The notes: generated from the letters alone by a model not told the origin. 64,000 nt of DNA from Halapricum hydrolyticum (GCF_025517535.1 NZ_JAOPKC010000004.1:62001-126000), one strand, 5' to 3'; numbered from the stretch's first letter, positions 14,446 through 23,630 are shown. Translations and numbers: made by a program.

Positions 14446-14901
14446 TCACGTGGAAGTGTCGACCGTGACCTCGGTCGGCGTCGGGTTCGCGATGTTGTCA
14501 CCGACGGGACAGCGCTCTTCGACGGCCGCAGCGAACGCATCCAGGGCCGCTTGATCCGCGTCGGACTCGATTTCGACGTCGACCCGCAACTCCCGGTATC
14601 CGGCTCTCCCGTCGTCGGTAACACCGAGGAACTTTCTGGGGTCGAGATCGCCCTCGATTTCGATCTCGACGTCACCGACATCGATCTCGTACTCTTCGCC
14701 GACGGTGTGCACGACGACGTTGAGACAGCCTGCCCACGCCCCAATGAGATACTCGACGGGATTCGGCCCGTCGTTCGTTCCCCCGAGTTCGGCGGGCTCG
14801 TCGACGACGAACTCGAATTCGCGCGCCTCGACGACAGTTTTCGTTTCGCTCTCACTCGCGGCCGAAACCGCGAACCGTTCGATGTGGTCTGCTTCGCTCA
14901 T
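14446..14901 (-). CDS. OsmC family protein (organic hydroperoxide resistance-like)
   Basis: 151 residues with the OsmC/Ohr fold: GGTNDGPNPVEYLIGAWAG opening the central helix, which carries Cys59 (AGCLNVVV), and a second Cys131 in VEERCPVGDN. In OsmC/Ohr enzymes two such cysteines reduce organic peroxides with thiol cofactors, so the catalytic pair is present here. It acts in the cytoplasm. It stands alone, transcribed away from the TnpB element scar, and its stop lies about 15 bases from the orphan right end. Confidence 0.88.
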   Translation of the reverse strand: MSEADHIERFAVSAASESETKTVVEAREFEFVVDEPAELGGTNDGPNPVEYLIGAWAGCLNVVVHTVGEEYEIDVGDVEIEIEGDLDPRKFLGVTDDGRAGYRELRVDVEIESDADQAALDAFAAAVEERCPVGDNIANPTPTEVTVDTST

Positions 14902-15094
14902 CGAGTTGATCGATGTGGCCCGCTATATTCAGACGATTGCTAGTGGCCGGATGTGCCGCTCTCCGTGACACCGTCAACCGCGCTTTCGTTTGTAGATCGG
15001 GGCCGCTGGATCGTACTGACCCCGTACGGTGTCGAAAAACGGGCTCGCTCGTTTCGGCAAGAATTGTGATCCACAGACTACGCTCGTTGCTCCC

Positions 15095-15171
15095 ATACTG
15101 GCGGCTATACCGTTTCGAAGTGATTCGATATGACGGCGTGAATGCCTTCACCGACGTACAGCCACCAGTAT
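15095..15171. repeat. 77-bp inverted-repeat element (copy 1)
   Basis: Arms atactggcggctatac (15095-15110) and gtacagccaccagtat (15156-15171) pair at 14 of 16 positions. The right arm ends on the first base of the stop codon (tca on this strand) of the adjoining minus-strand gene. A second 77-bp element with closely similar right arm is at 34341-34417. The central part holds ggcgtgaa/ttcacc, a smaller hairpin. Confidence 0.7.
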
Positions 15172-15350
15172 CAGGTGGCGTCCTCTAGCGCGACCGCCGA
15201 ATCCGATTCGATCCATGCGATGGGGTTCTCCGCGTCGTAGAAGACTACGTTTCCGCTGTCCTCGTAGGCCTCGATTGTCTCCGCGCCGGTCATCGTCTCG
15301 GGAGTTGCCGCACGATCCGACTCACCTGCTGCGTTGACGCGGTTCGACAT
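15171..15350 (-). CDS. Small haloarchaeal protein (DUF7331-like)
   Basis: 59 residues from ATG 15350: MSNRVNAAGESDRAATPETM, then TGAETIEAYEDSGNVVFYDA and NPIAWIESDSAVALEDAT. The C-terminal pattern (yes/no strand VVFYDAENPIAWI then an acidic end) matches a family of about 60-residue haloarchaeal proteins with no known role. The frame also opens further upstream but that part is antisense to polB. It is divergent from polB with about 110 bases between starts, and its stop codon lies at the edge of a 77-bp inverted-repeat element. Confidence 0.75.
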   Translation of the reverse strand: MSNRVNAAGESDRAATPETMTGAETIEAYEDSGNVVFYDAENPIAWIESDSAVALEDAT

Positions 15351-15427
15351 GACTTCAGAATCTGGTATGACACCCCATACCAAAAGTCTTGTCCATCCGT
15401 CAGAGATTGCCAGCCCGACCGTCGGTG

Positions 15428-15433
15428 TTTTTA
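15428..15433 (+). promoter_or_regulatory. TATA-like box of polB
   Basis: tttttagg lies about 26-31 bases before ATG 15459, as expected for a leaderless or very short leader transcript in haloarchaea. Confidence 0.45.
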
Positions 15434-15458
15434 GGCGCCCTGCCAAAGTGGGGACAAC

Positions 15459-18400
15459 ATGAGTGAGGGCGAGCAGACGGGTCTGTCGGCGTTCGGAGAA
15501 AGCGGGACGGGCCGGCCCGAGGACGAAGCGGCGGCAGTCGCTGGCGCGGAGAGCATCGCCGCTGACGTCGTCGACGCCGAAGAGTTCCGGTATCCTGACG
15601 CCGGGGGCACCGTCGAACTCTCGGTGACGCAGGTCGATTACACGGTCGAGGGCTCCGGTGACGGGGAGTTCCCTGTCGTCCACGTGTTCGGTCGCACGCC
15701 GGGCGATCGGGAACTGATCCACGTCGAGGTCTACGAGTTCAGACCGTACTTTTACGCGCCGACTGCGAATCTGGACTTCGACGACTTGCGGTCTCGCGAC
15801 CGGATCACTGGCTGGGAGACCGGCTACGAGTCGATCCGGGGCGAGAATCTGACGAAGATCTTCGGACAGACGCCGCGGGACGTCGGGCAGATCCGTGACG
15901 AGTTCGACCACTACGAGGCGGACATCCTCTTCCCCGATCGGCTGTTGATCGACAAGGACATCACGAGCGGGGTCCGCGTGCCAGATCGCCGCACCGACGA
16001 GAACGCAGACGGGCACCGGATCCGCGTCCCACACGACGAGATCGAGGCCGTCGACCTCGACGCCGAGCCGCGCGTCTCGACGTTCGACATCGAGGTCGAC
16101 GATCGCTCGGGGTTCCCCGAGGTGGGTGAGGAGCCGATCATCTGTATTGCGAGCCACGACTCCTATCGCGACGAGTACGTTCTCTGGCTGTACGACGCCG
16201 GCGAAGGAGCCGAAGTTCCGGACCTGCTCGACGAGTACGCGCCGCTGGAAGACGACGACCTCGACGCCGACATCCGGGTCTTCGAGGAGGAGCCGGCCAT
16301 GCTGGAGGCGTTCGTCTCTTACATTGTGGACACCGACCCGGACATCTTGACTGGCTGGAACTTCGCCGACTTCGACGCGCCGTATCTCATCGACCGACTG
16401 GAGATCCTCGATCCGACGACCGACCACGATCTGGACTACAACCGTCTCTCGCGAGTGAACGAGGTCTGGCAGAGCGACTGGCAGGGTCCGGACATCAAGG
16501 GTCGGGTGGTCTTCGACCTCCTGCGGGCGTACAAGCGGACGCAGTTCACGGAACTGGAATCCTACCGGCTCGAGGCGGTCGGCGAGGAGGAACTCGGCGC
16601 CGGCAAGGAGACCTACACCGGCGACATCGGCGACCTCTGGGAGGAAGACCCCGAACGCCTGCTGGAGTACAACCTCCGGGACGTCGAACTCTGCGTGGAA
16701 CTGGACCGCAAACAGGAGATCATCGCCTTCTTCGAGGAGATCGCTTCCTTCGTCGGCTGCCGGCTCGAAGACGCACCCACGCCCGGCGACGCCGTCGACA
16801 TGTACGTCCTCCACAAGGCCCACGGCCGCTTTGCGCTGCCCTCGAAGGGTACGGTCGAATCCGGTGAGGAGTTCGAGGGCGGTGCGGTCTTCGATCCGAT
16901 CACTGGTGTCAAGGAGATGGTCTCGGTGCTGGACCTGAAGAGCCTCTATCCGATGTGTATGGTGACGATCAACGCATCGCCGGAGACGAAAGTCGATCCC
17001 GAGCTCTACGACGGGGATACCTTCGTCGCGCCCAACGGCCAGCACTTCCGCAAGGAGCCTGACGGGATCGTCCGCGAGATGGTCACGGAGCTCCTATCAG
17101 AGCGGGAAGAAAAGAAGGAACTTCGGAATCAGCACGATCCGGGCACTCCAGAGTACGAACAGTACGATCGACAACAGGGAAGTGTAAAGGTCGTTATGAA
17201 CTGCTTCACGCCGGACACAGAGGTGGTAACCCCGGACGGCGTTCGGAACGTCCGTGAGCTTGACGTGGGCGATGACGTGTACTCGATCGACCCGGATACG
17301 CTGGAGATGGAGGTCAAGCCGGTCACCGAGACGTGGGAATACCCCGACTATGACGGCGAACTGGTCGACATCGTGACCGACAAGATAGATTTCAGCGTTA
17401 CGCCGAACCACCGGATGCTCGTACGGAAGGCGGAAGCGAACGGGATCACCTGGGACGAAGACGACTATCGCTTTGTCGAAGCCGGGGAACTCGATCGGGC
17501 GACGAACTATCAGTTACCTCACGACTGGACGGGACCGGCGGGCGAGCGGATCGACGAAGTCGACCTCACAGAGTTCTATGACGGCGAGTACGAGGTCTGG
17601 GCGGACAACGACGTGCACGGGCACACGCTGGCTGCCGAAATCGGCTACTATCCAGACAAGGTGCAGAAGGCCGACGAGGGAACGACCGGATACGTCTTCG
17701 ACGATGACGAGTTCGAAGAGAACCGTGCATACCTCGAGGGCGCGTGTTCGACGTTTTACGTCCACACAGAGGCCAATCGCAAGTGGATTCCGCGCCGGTA
17801 CGACGGTGACGACTTCCTCGAATTGCTGGCCTGGTATATCACCGAAGGATCGGTCTACACGTTTGAGGACAAACAGTTCGGCGAGAAATTCCGCGGTTCC
17901 GCGACGACGGTCTCGATTGCACAGGACGCACAGGCGATCACCGACGGAGGAGACAGCGGCCGTACTGGCGGTGCACGAGACGACCACGCGGCGATCGGGG
18001 AACTGCTCGACCGGATGGGCTTCGACTACCACGTCGACGAAAATGGCTATCAGTTCACGTCGCGGCTCCTCGGCGATCTGCTGGAAGAGATCGCCGGCGA
18101 AGATAGCTTCAGCAAGCGGATCCCGGAGTTCGTGTTCGAGGCGAGTCGCGACCAGAAGCGGCGCTTTCTCGAGACGCTCATCGCTGGCGACGGTGATTGG
18201 CAGGTCAATTCCTGGCGATACAGCACGGCGAGTGAGCAATTGCGGGACGACGTGCTCCGACTGTGTGCCCATCTCGGTCTCACTGCGAGTTACAACGAGG
18301 ACAGCGGCACGTACCGGATCTACGTGACCGAGGATTCGAAGAACACGCTCCGGATGCACCGAAGCGGCACGCGTAGCGAGGCAGAAAACGGTGTGTACAG

Positions 18401-20750
18401 CGTCACTGTCGAGGATAATCATACCGTCCTCGCAGGTCGAAACGGTAAATTCCAGTGGGTCGGGCAGTCGCTGTACGGCGTTTCGGGGTGGGATCGGTTT
18501 CGCCTGTACGACAAGGACAACGCCGCTGCCGTGACAGCTACTGGTCGGTCCGTCATCGAGCATACTGAGAATGCTGTAGAAAACCTCGACTACGAGGTCG
18601 CCTACGGGGACAGTGTGACGGGCGACCGCCCTGTAGTTGTTCGCGACCCGGACGGACGGGTGCGGATTCTACCGATCGAGGACCTCTTCGAGCGTGGTGA
18701 ACGTCTCGCTGACGCAGACGTTCGAATCACGGCCGACGGCGGTGATGTCGCTACTGCTGAACCTGGAAAGGACCGTCGCCAACTCGACGGCTGGGAAGCG
18801 CTGTCGCTGAGCGACACCGGTGATCCGGAATGGCAATCGATCGAGCAGGCGATCCGCCATGAGACAGGCGAAACAGTCGTCACCTTGCAGCACAAGTTCG
18901 GAGAGTCGACGACGACACACGATCACTCGTATGTCGTCGAAGACGGCGACGAATACGTCGAAGCCGCGCCGAGCGATGTCGAAGAACCGCTTCGGATCCC
19001 TGGCCTTCCATCGGTCGATACTGTCGGGACAATCGACACGTACGAGGTGCTCGATGGCTACACACGAACGTACGAGGACGGCCGGAGTGTCGGGAAGGAC
19101 GAAGCAACGACCAAGACAAATCGCGTACACGCAGACGACGACTGTGTCTGGTTCGGTCACGAACATCAGCGAGATCAGGATAAAACGGTCACCGTCCAGC
19201 GATATATCGATGTCGACAGTGCAGACGGTCGATCGCTGATTCGGTTGCTTGCAGCATATATTGCTGAGGGGAGTGCTTCGACGACCGAAACGACGGACAG
19301 CCGGTTCGGGGCTAGCATCGCGGAATCCCGCCACGAGTGGCTCGAACAATTACAGTCCGACTACCATCGGCTGTTCGACAACACGTCTGCGAGTATCATC
19401 GATAGCGATTCCCGGGACGAGCGCACCGCGGCATACGATGCGAACAACGGGACACAGACGACGTACAACGACCGGACGAAGAAACTCCAGATGATGAACG
19501 AACTCGCGGCGGTGTTCTTCCGTGAGTTTGCCGGACAGACCTCTCGTGGGAAGCGGATCCCATCGTTTGTGCATCATCTGCCCGACGACGAACAGCAACT
19601 GTTCCTCGATATTCTCGTCGAAGGCGATGGGTCCAGGGAGTTCCTGCGATCTTCCGAGGAGTACGCGACCGAGAACTTCGATTACGAAACGACGAGTCGG
19701 GAGCTCGCAGCCGGGCTCTCGATGTTGCTGACACAGCGAGGCAAAAAACACTCGTTCAAGTACCGCGAGGAGAAAGACAGCTATACGATCCGTACGTGCC
19801 AGTTTTATCGCTCCGGCCGTGATCCAGTCCTCCGCGAGCAGGACTACGACGAATACGTATACGACCTCAGCGTTGCGAACAACGACAATTTCGTCGACGG
19901 AGTCGGGGGCATCGTCCTCCACAACACCGACTCCGTCATGATAAGCCTTGGACAGGACATCTCGGTCGAGGACGCGATCACCCAGAGCTTCGACATCGAG
20001 GAGGCGATCAACGCTTCCTACGACGAGTTCGCTCGCGAGCAGTTGAACGCAGAGGACCACCGCTTCAAGATCGAGTTCGAGAAGCTCTACCGGCGGTTCT
20101 TTCAGGCCGGCAAGAAGAAACGTTACGCCGGTCACATCGTCTGGAAGGAAGGCAAGGAGGTCGACGACGTCGACATCACCGGCTTCGAGTACCAGCGCTC
20201 GGACATCGCGGAGATCACCAAGGAGGTCCAGCTGGAGGTGCTGGAGATGATCGTCAAGGAAGGCGACATCGACGGGGTGAGTGACTATCTTCACGAGGTC
20301 ATCGAAGACTTCCTGGTGGGGAACATGAACTACGAGAAGGTCGCCATCCCGGGCGGGATCGGCAAGCGCCTGGACAACTACGACACCGACACCGCCCAGG
20401 TCCGCGGCGCGAAGTACGCCAACCTCCTGTTGGGGACGAACTTCCAGCGCGGGAGCAAACCCAAACGGCTGTACCTGAAGAAGGTCCACCCGGACTTCTT
20501 CGAGCGCGTCGAAGCGGAGACGGGACTCGATCCGGCCGAGGATCCGCTCTACGGAGCGTTCAAGCGCGACCCGGACGTGATCTGTTTCGAGTACGGAGAG
20601 CAGATCCCCGAGGAGTTCGAGATCGACTGGGAGAAGATGCTCGAAAAGACGCTCAAGGGACCGATCTCCCGCGTGATCGAGCCGCTCGGGATCTCCTGGG
20701 ACGAGGTCAAGAGCGGGCAGGAACAGACCGGGCTCGGGCAGTTCATGTGA
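15459..20750 (+). CDS. polB: Family B DNA polymerase PolB with two inteins
   Basis: The 1763-residue precursor splices to about 903 residues, normal for haloarchaeal replicative PolB. The 3'-5' exonuclease site has FDIEVDD (Asp210/Glu212), TGWNFADFDAPYL and YNLRDVELCVELD. Polymerase motif A is VLDLKSLYPMCM (Asp492). Motif B KVVMN/SLYG is split by intein 1 (582-1003) and motif C YGD/TDSV by intein 2 (1052-1489). Both inteins sit in active-site motifs, so the enzyme should be inactive until splicing. The C-terminus LGQFM could hold the PCNA-binding segment (QTGLGQFM). The gene is probably monocistronic, with a TATA-like box near 15430. Replication is its known role. Confidence 0.97.
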   Translation: MSEGEQTGLSAFGESGTGRPEDEAAAVAGAESIAADVVDAEEFRYPDAGGTVELSVTQVDYTVEGSGDGEFPVVHVFGRTPGDRELIHVEVYEFRPYFYAPTANLDFDDLRSRDRITGWETGYESIRGENLTKIFGQTPRDVGQIRDEFDHYEADILFPDRLLIDKDITSGVRVPDRRTDENADGHRIRVPHDEIEAVDLDAEPRVSTFDIEVDDRSGFPEVGEEPIICIASHDSYRDEYVLWLYDAGEGAEVPDLLDEYAPLEDDDLDADIRVFEEEPAMLEAFVSYIVDTDPDILTGWNFADFDAPYLIDRLEILDPTTDHDLDYNRLSRVNEVWQSDWQGPDIKGRVVFDLLRAYKRTQFTELESYRLEAVGEEELGAGKETYTGDIGDLWEEDPERLLEYNLRDVELCVELDRKQEIIAFFEEIASFVGCRLEDAPTPGDAVDMYVLHKAHGRFALPSKGTVESGEEFEGGAVFDPITGVKEMVSVLDLKSLYPMCMVTINASPETKVDPELYDGDTFVAPNGQHFRKEPDGIVREMVTELLSEREEKKELRNQHDPGTPEYEQYDRQQGSVKVVMNCFTPDTEVVTPDGVRNVRELDVGDDVYSIDPDTLEMEVKPVTETWEYPDYDGELVDIVTDKIDFSVTPNHRMLVRKAEANGITWDEDDYRFVEAGELDRATNYQLPHDWTGPAGERIDEVDLTEFYDGEYEVWADNDVHGHTLAAEIGYYPDKVQKADEGTTGYVFDDDEFEENRAYLEGACSTFYVHTEANRKWIPRRYDGDDFLELLAWYITEGSVYTFEDKQFGEKFRGSATTVSIAQDAQAITDGGDSGRTGGARDDHAAIGELLDRMGFDYHVDENGYQFTSRLLGDLLEEIAGEDSFSKRIPEFVFEASRDQKRRFLETLIAGDGDWQVNSWRYSTASEQLRDDVLRLCAHLGLTASYNEDSGTYRIYVTEDSKNTLRMHRSGTRSEAENGVYSVTVEDNHTVLAGRNGKFQWVGQSLYGVSGWDRFRLYDKDNAAAVTATGRSVIEHTENAVENLDYEVAYGDSVTGDRPVVVRDPDGRVRILPIEDLFERGERLADADVRITADGGDVATAEPGKDRRQLDGWEALSLSDTGDPEWQSIEQAIRHETGETVVTLQHKFGESTTTHDHSYVVEDGDEYVEAAPSDVEEPLRIPGLPSVDTVGTIDTYEVLDGYTRTYEDGRSVGKDEATTKTNRVHADDDCVWFGHEHQRDQDKTVTVQRYIDVDSADGRSLIRLLAAYIAEGSASTTETTDSRFGASIAESRHEWLEQLQSDYHRLFDNTSASIIDSDSRDERTAAYDANNGTQTTYNDRTKKLQMMNELAAVFFREFAGQTSRGKRIPSFVHHLPDDEQQLFLDILVEGDGSREFLRSSEEYATENFDYETTSRELAAGLSMLLTQRGKKHSFKYREEKDSYTIRTCQFYRSGRDPVLREQDYDEYVYDLSVANNDNFVDGVGGIVLHNTDSVMISLGQDISVEDAITQSFDIEEAINASYDEFAREQLNAEDHRFKIEFEKLYRRFFQAGKKKRYAGHIVWKEGKEVDDVDITGFEYQRSDIAEITKEVQLEVLEMIVKEGDIDGVSDYLHEVIEDFLVGNMNYEKVAIPGGIGKRLDNYDTDTAQVRGAKYANLLLGTNFQRGSKPKRLYLKKVHPDFFERVEAETGLDPAEDPLYGAFKRDPDVICFEYGEQIPEEFEIDWEKMLEKTLKGPISRVIEPLGISWDEVKSGQEQTGLGQFM
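17202..18467 (+). other. PolB intein 1 (pol-b site), with LAGLIDADG endonuclease
   Basis: A 422-residue intein inserted between KVVMN and SLYG in motif B. It begins with Cys (CFTPDTEVVTPDGVRNV, block A), has the block B region DFSVTPNHRMLVR, two dodecapeptide motifs LLAWYITEGSVY and LETLIAGDGDW of a LAGLIDADG homing endonuclease, and a C-terminal block NHTVLAGRNGKFQWVGQ followed by Ser+1. The last residue is Gln instead of the usual Asn, and the penultimate is Gly instead of His. Gln is a known rare substitute that still allows cyclisation, so the intein is probably active, though slow splicing is possible. Confidence 0.93.
18612..19925 (+). other. PolB intein 2 (pol-c site), with LAGLIDADG endonuclease
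   Basis: A 438-residue intein inserted between YGD and TDSV of motif C. It begins with Ser (SVTGDRPVVVRDPDGRVR), carries TTTHDHSYVVEDG as the block B His region, the dodecapeptides LLAAYIAEGSAS and LDILVEGDGSR, and ends NFVDGVGGIVLHN with a following Thr. The Ser1 / His-Asn / Thr+1 set is standard, so splicing should be normal. The endonuclease motifs keep acidic residues (E and D), consistent with active homing. Confidence 0.94.
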
Positions 20751-20762
20751 GCAGCTACGTGC

Positions 20763-21020
20763 TCAAGCGTCGCCCTCCGACTGGAAGGGTTCGCCGACCG
20801 CGCGCCGCGGGAGATGGGTGTACAACTCGGTGACCAGTTCCTCGACCGTATCGAACGTCTCCGCGTGTGAGCGGCCGATCGTTTCACCGAACGAGACGGT
20901 CCCGTCGGCCAGTTCGAGCGTCACGTCCGCGAACGCGCGCTCGGCCTGTACTCTCGTCAGCGGCAAGTCCTGTGGATCGATCGCCGTCTCGACGTCTTTC
21001 AGCCTCACTGAATCCTCCAT
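20763..21020 (-). CDS. Small haloarchaeal protein (DUF5789-like)
   Basis: 85 residues from ATG 20763-side start at 21020: MEDSVRLKDVETAIDPQDLP then ERAFADVTLELADGTVSFGE and EELVTELYTHLPRRAVGEPF, ending QSEGDA. An in-frame TTG one codon earlier is ignored. The pattern fits a conserved haloarchaeal family of about 85-95 residues (short helix, beta hairpin, helix, ending VGEP.QSEGDA). Its function is unknown. It is convergent with polB, 12 bases away, and divergent from the suf operon. Confidence 0.78.
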   Translation of the reverse strand: MEDSVRLKDVETAIDPQDLPLTRVQAERAFADVTLELADGTVSFGETIGRSHAETFDTVEELVTELYTHLPRRAVGEPFQSEGDA

Positions 21021-21149
21021 CAACGATCAGTAGCTTTCGGCCGATATAAGTGTTCCTCTGGTTTCGTGGAAAAGTGACGTTTTAGATCCTCTGAGGCCGA
21101 AATAGCACAGAAACCGTAACACGGAACTTCGATCATCACAAACAAAATT

Positions 21150-21197
21150 TTGGGTAAGGGGAAACAGATTGTTCAGGAATGCGAAAGGGTTATGGGG
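21150..21197 (+). other. EF-2-like 16-codon sequence in the sufC leader
   Basis: From TTG 21150 the frame reads (M)GKGKQIVQECERVMG, which parallels the EF-2 N-terminus (M)GRRKKIVQECETLMD encoded at 39075. Ten of fifteen residues agree, with a shared run IVQECE, and the DNA differs mostly at third positions. After Gly-16 the frame loses all resemblance. The surrounding DNA is unusually AT-rich. It may be a fusA fragment left by recombination or a leader peptide. Confidence 0.45.
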
Positions 21198-21228
21198 TCG
21201 ACGGCCCCATTTTCGGTTGACCTAGACC

Positions 21229-22140
21229 ATGGCAGTACTCGAGATTTCGAATCTGCACGCAGAAGTCGCAGAAGACGGCGGCGAGACGATCCTGGAAGGG
21301 GTCGATCTCGAAGTCGAGTCGGGGGAGATTCACGCGCTGATGGGACCCAACGGGAGCGGGAAGTCCACCACGGCGAAGATCATCGCCGGCCATCCCGCCT
21401 ACGAGGTGACCGAGGGTGAGGTGTTGATCCACCTGGACGAAGACGAGTTCGGCGAAGACTTCGAGATCCCCGAGGACATGCGCACCTGGAACCTGCTCGA
21501 TCTGGAACCTAACGAGCGCGCCGCGCTCGGCGTCTTCCTCGGCTTCCAGTATCCCGCCGAGATTGAGGGTGTCACGATGGTGAACTTCCTTCGGACGGCA
21601 CTCAACGCCAAGCTCGAAGAGCGCGAGGAGCTGTTCGAGGACGAGGAAGACGTCGAAGACGAGGACGAGGACGTCGGCTACGAGACCTCGCCGATGGAAG
21701 GACCAGCCGACGAGGGCGAGATCGGCGTTGCCGAGTTCCAGCAGCTCCTCCAGGAGAAGATGGAACAGCTGGACATGGACGAGAAGTTCGCCAATCGGTA
21801 CCTCAACGCTGGCTTCTCCGGCGGGGAGAAGAAACAGAACGAGGTCCTGCAGGCCGCGATCCTGGAGCCGTCGATCGCCGTGCTGGACGAGATCGACTCC
21901 GGGCTCGACATCGACCGCCTGCAGGACGTCTCGAAGGGGATCAACGCCCTGCGAGACGAGCAGGGTGCCGGAATCCTCCAGATCACCCACTACCAGCGGA
22001 TTCTCGACTACGTCGAGCCCGACCACGTCCACGTGATGCTCGACGGCGAGATCGCGATGAGCGGCGGCCCCGAACTGGCCGAGAAGCTCGAAGACAAGGG
22101 CTACGACTGGGTCCGCGAGGAAGTCTACAGCGCCGCGTAA
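21229..22140 (+). CDS. sufC: Fe-S assembly ATPase SufC
   Basis: A 303-residue ABC ATPase. Walker A is GPNGSGKST (39-47), the signature is NAGFSGGEKKQNEVLQ (near 195-210), Walker B is IAVLDEIDSGLD (near 214-225) and the switch His is LQITHYQRIL. Compared with bacterial SufC (about 250 residues) there is an acidic insertion, EDEEDVEDEDEDVGYETSP, after the Q-loop region, typical of haloarchaea. SufC powers the SufBCD scaffold that builds Fe-S clusters in the cytoplasm. It heads the sufCBD operon; the gap to sufB is 50 bases. The leader is more than 180 bases long and AT-rich, so regulation in the leader is possible. Confidence 0.97.
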   Translation: MAVLEISNLHAEVAEDGGETILEGVDLEVESGEIHALMGPNGSGKSTTAKIIAGHPAYEVTEGEVLIHLDEDEFGEDFEIPEDMRTWNLLDLEPNERAALGVFLGFQYPAEIEGVTMVNFLRTALNAKLEEREELFEDEEDVEDEDEDVGYETSPMEGPADEGEIGVAEFQQLLQEKMEQLDMDEKFANRYLNAGFSGGEKKQNEVLQAAILEPSIAVLDEIDSGLDIDRLQDVSKGINALRDEQGAGILQITHYQRILDYVEPDHVHVMLDGEIAMSGGPELAEKLEDKGYDWVREEVYSAA

Positions 22141-22190
22141 CCATAACAAGCTAGAGAAAGACCCTACCGTAAGGAGACAAATTAACACAC

Positions 22191-23615
22191 ATGAGTTCAG
22201 ACGACCTCAAAGACACCGACACCGAGGCTCGCTTCGAGTTCAAGAAGGAGGAAAACTCCGCCTTCGAGACCGAGAAGGGCCTCACCGAGGAGACCGTCCG
22301 GGTCATCTCGGAGGACAAAGACGAACCCGAGTGGATGCTCGAGCGCCGCCTTCGAGCACTCGAACAGTTCCAACAGATGCCGATGCCGACCGACTGGCCC
22401 GGCCAGCCGGACCTCTCCGAGGTGGACATCGACAAGATCGTCCCCTACATCCGCCCCGATATCGAGACTCGCGGCGGCGCCGAGTCCTGGGAGGACCTCC
22501 CGGAAGAGATCAAAGACACCTTCGACAAGCTGGGCATTCCCGAAGCCGAGAAGAACGCCCTCTCGGGCGTCGGCGCCCAGTACGAGTCCGAGATCGTCTA
22601 CCAGAACATGCAGGAACGCTGGGAGGAGAAGGGTGTCATCTTCATGGACATGGACAAGGCCGTCCAGGAGCACCCCGAGCTCGTTCGCGAGCACTTCATG
22701 ACGAAGTGCGTTCCCCCGAGCGACAACAAGTTCGCTGCCCTGCACGGTGCGGTCTGGTCCGGCGGGAGCTTCGTCTACATCCCGGAGGACACGACCGTCG
22801 AGATGCCCGTCCAGGCGTACTTCCGGATGAACTCCGAGGGGATGGGCCAGTTCGAGCACACGCTCATCATCGCCGAGGACAACGCCGAAGTCCACTACAT
22901 CGAGGGCTGTTCGGCCCCCCAGTACGCCGAGTTCAACCTCCACAGCGGTGGCGTCGAGGTGTTCGTCGGCGAAGGCGCACATGTCCAGTACTCGACGGTC
23001 CAGAACTGGTCGAAAAACACCTACAACCTCAACACCAAACGCGCCATCGTCGAGGCCGACGGCCGCATGGAGTGGGTGTCCGGCTCGATGGGTTCGAAGG
23101 CGACGATGCTGTACCCGGCGACAATCCTCAAGGGTCCCGGCGCGACTGACAACCACATCACCATCGCGTTCGCGGGCGAGGGCCAGAATATCGACACCGG
23201 CGCGAAGGTCTATCACAACGCCCCGAACACGAACTCGACGATCGAGTCGAAGTCGATTAGCAAGGACGGCGGCCGCACCAACTACCGCGGTCTCGTGCAC
23301 ATCAGCGACGGCGCCGAGAACTCCAAGACGAACGTCGAGTGTGACGCGCTGATGTTCGATAACGAGTCGACGTCGGACACGATGCCGTACATGGAGATCC
23401 AGGAGAGCAAAGTCGACGTCGCCCACGAGGCGACCGTCGGCAAGATCGGCGATGAGGACGTCTTCTATCTGCAGTCTCGCGGCCTGGACGACGACGACGC
23501 AAAGCAGATGATCGTCGCCGGCTTCATCGAGCCGATCACCGAGGAACTGCCCATCGAATACGCGGTCGAACTGAACCGTCTCATCGAACTGGAGATGGAG
23601 GGTTCGCTCGGGTAA
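22191..23615 (+). CDS. sufB: Fe-S cluster assembly protein SufB
   Basis: A 474-residue SufB. Characteristic parts are PEWMLERRLRALEQFQQMPM, the beta-helix core with AEVHYIEGCSAPQYAEFNLH, TVQNWSKNTYNLNTKRAIVE, and the C-terminal QSRGLDDDDAKQMIVAGFIE. The core Cys in YIEGCSAP is the family's cluster/sulfur site in SufB. The protein scaffolds nascent Fe-S clusters together with SufD and SufC. It sits 50 bases after sufC and 15 bases before sufD, clearly one operon. Confidence 0.97.
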   Translation: MSSDDLKDTDTEARFEFKKEENSAFETEKGLTEETVRVISEDKDEPEWMLERRLRALEQFQQMPMPTDWPGQPDLSEVDIDKIVPYIRPDIETRGGAESWEDLPEEIKDTFDKLGIPEAEKNALSGVGAQYESEIVYQNMQERWEEKGVIFMDMDKAVQEHPELVREHFMTKCVPPSDNKFAALHGAVWSGGSFVYIPEDTTVEMPVQAYFRMNSEGMGQFEHTLIIAEDNAEVHYIEGCSAPQYAEFNLHSGGVEVFVGEGAHVQYSTVQNWSKNTYNLNTKRAIVEADGRMEWVSGSMGSKATMLYPATILKGPGATDNHITIAFAGEGQNIDTGAKVYHNAPNTNSTIESKSISKDGGRTNYRGLVHISDGAENSKTNVECDALMFDNESTSDTMPYMEIQESKVDVAHEATVGKIGDEDVFYLQSRGLDDDDAKQMIVAGFIEPITEELPIEYAVELNRLIELEMEGSLG

Positions 23616-23630
23616 TCCCCGGTCGATATC

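Noticed and set aside
15351..17045. Upstream extension of the small DUF7331-like gene
   Set aside because: Antisense to polB; the small protein's ATG 15350 gives the usual family length.
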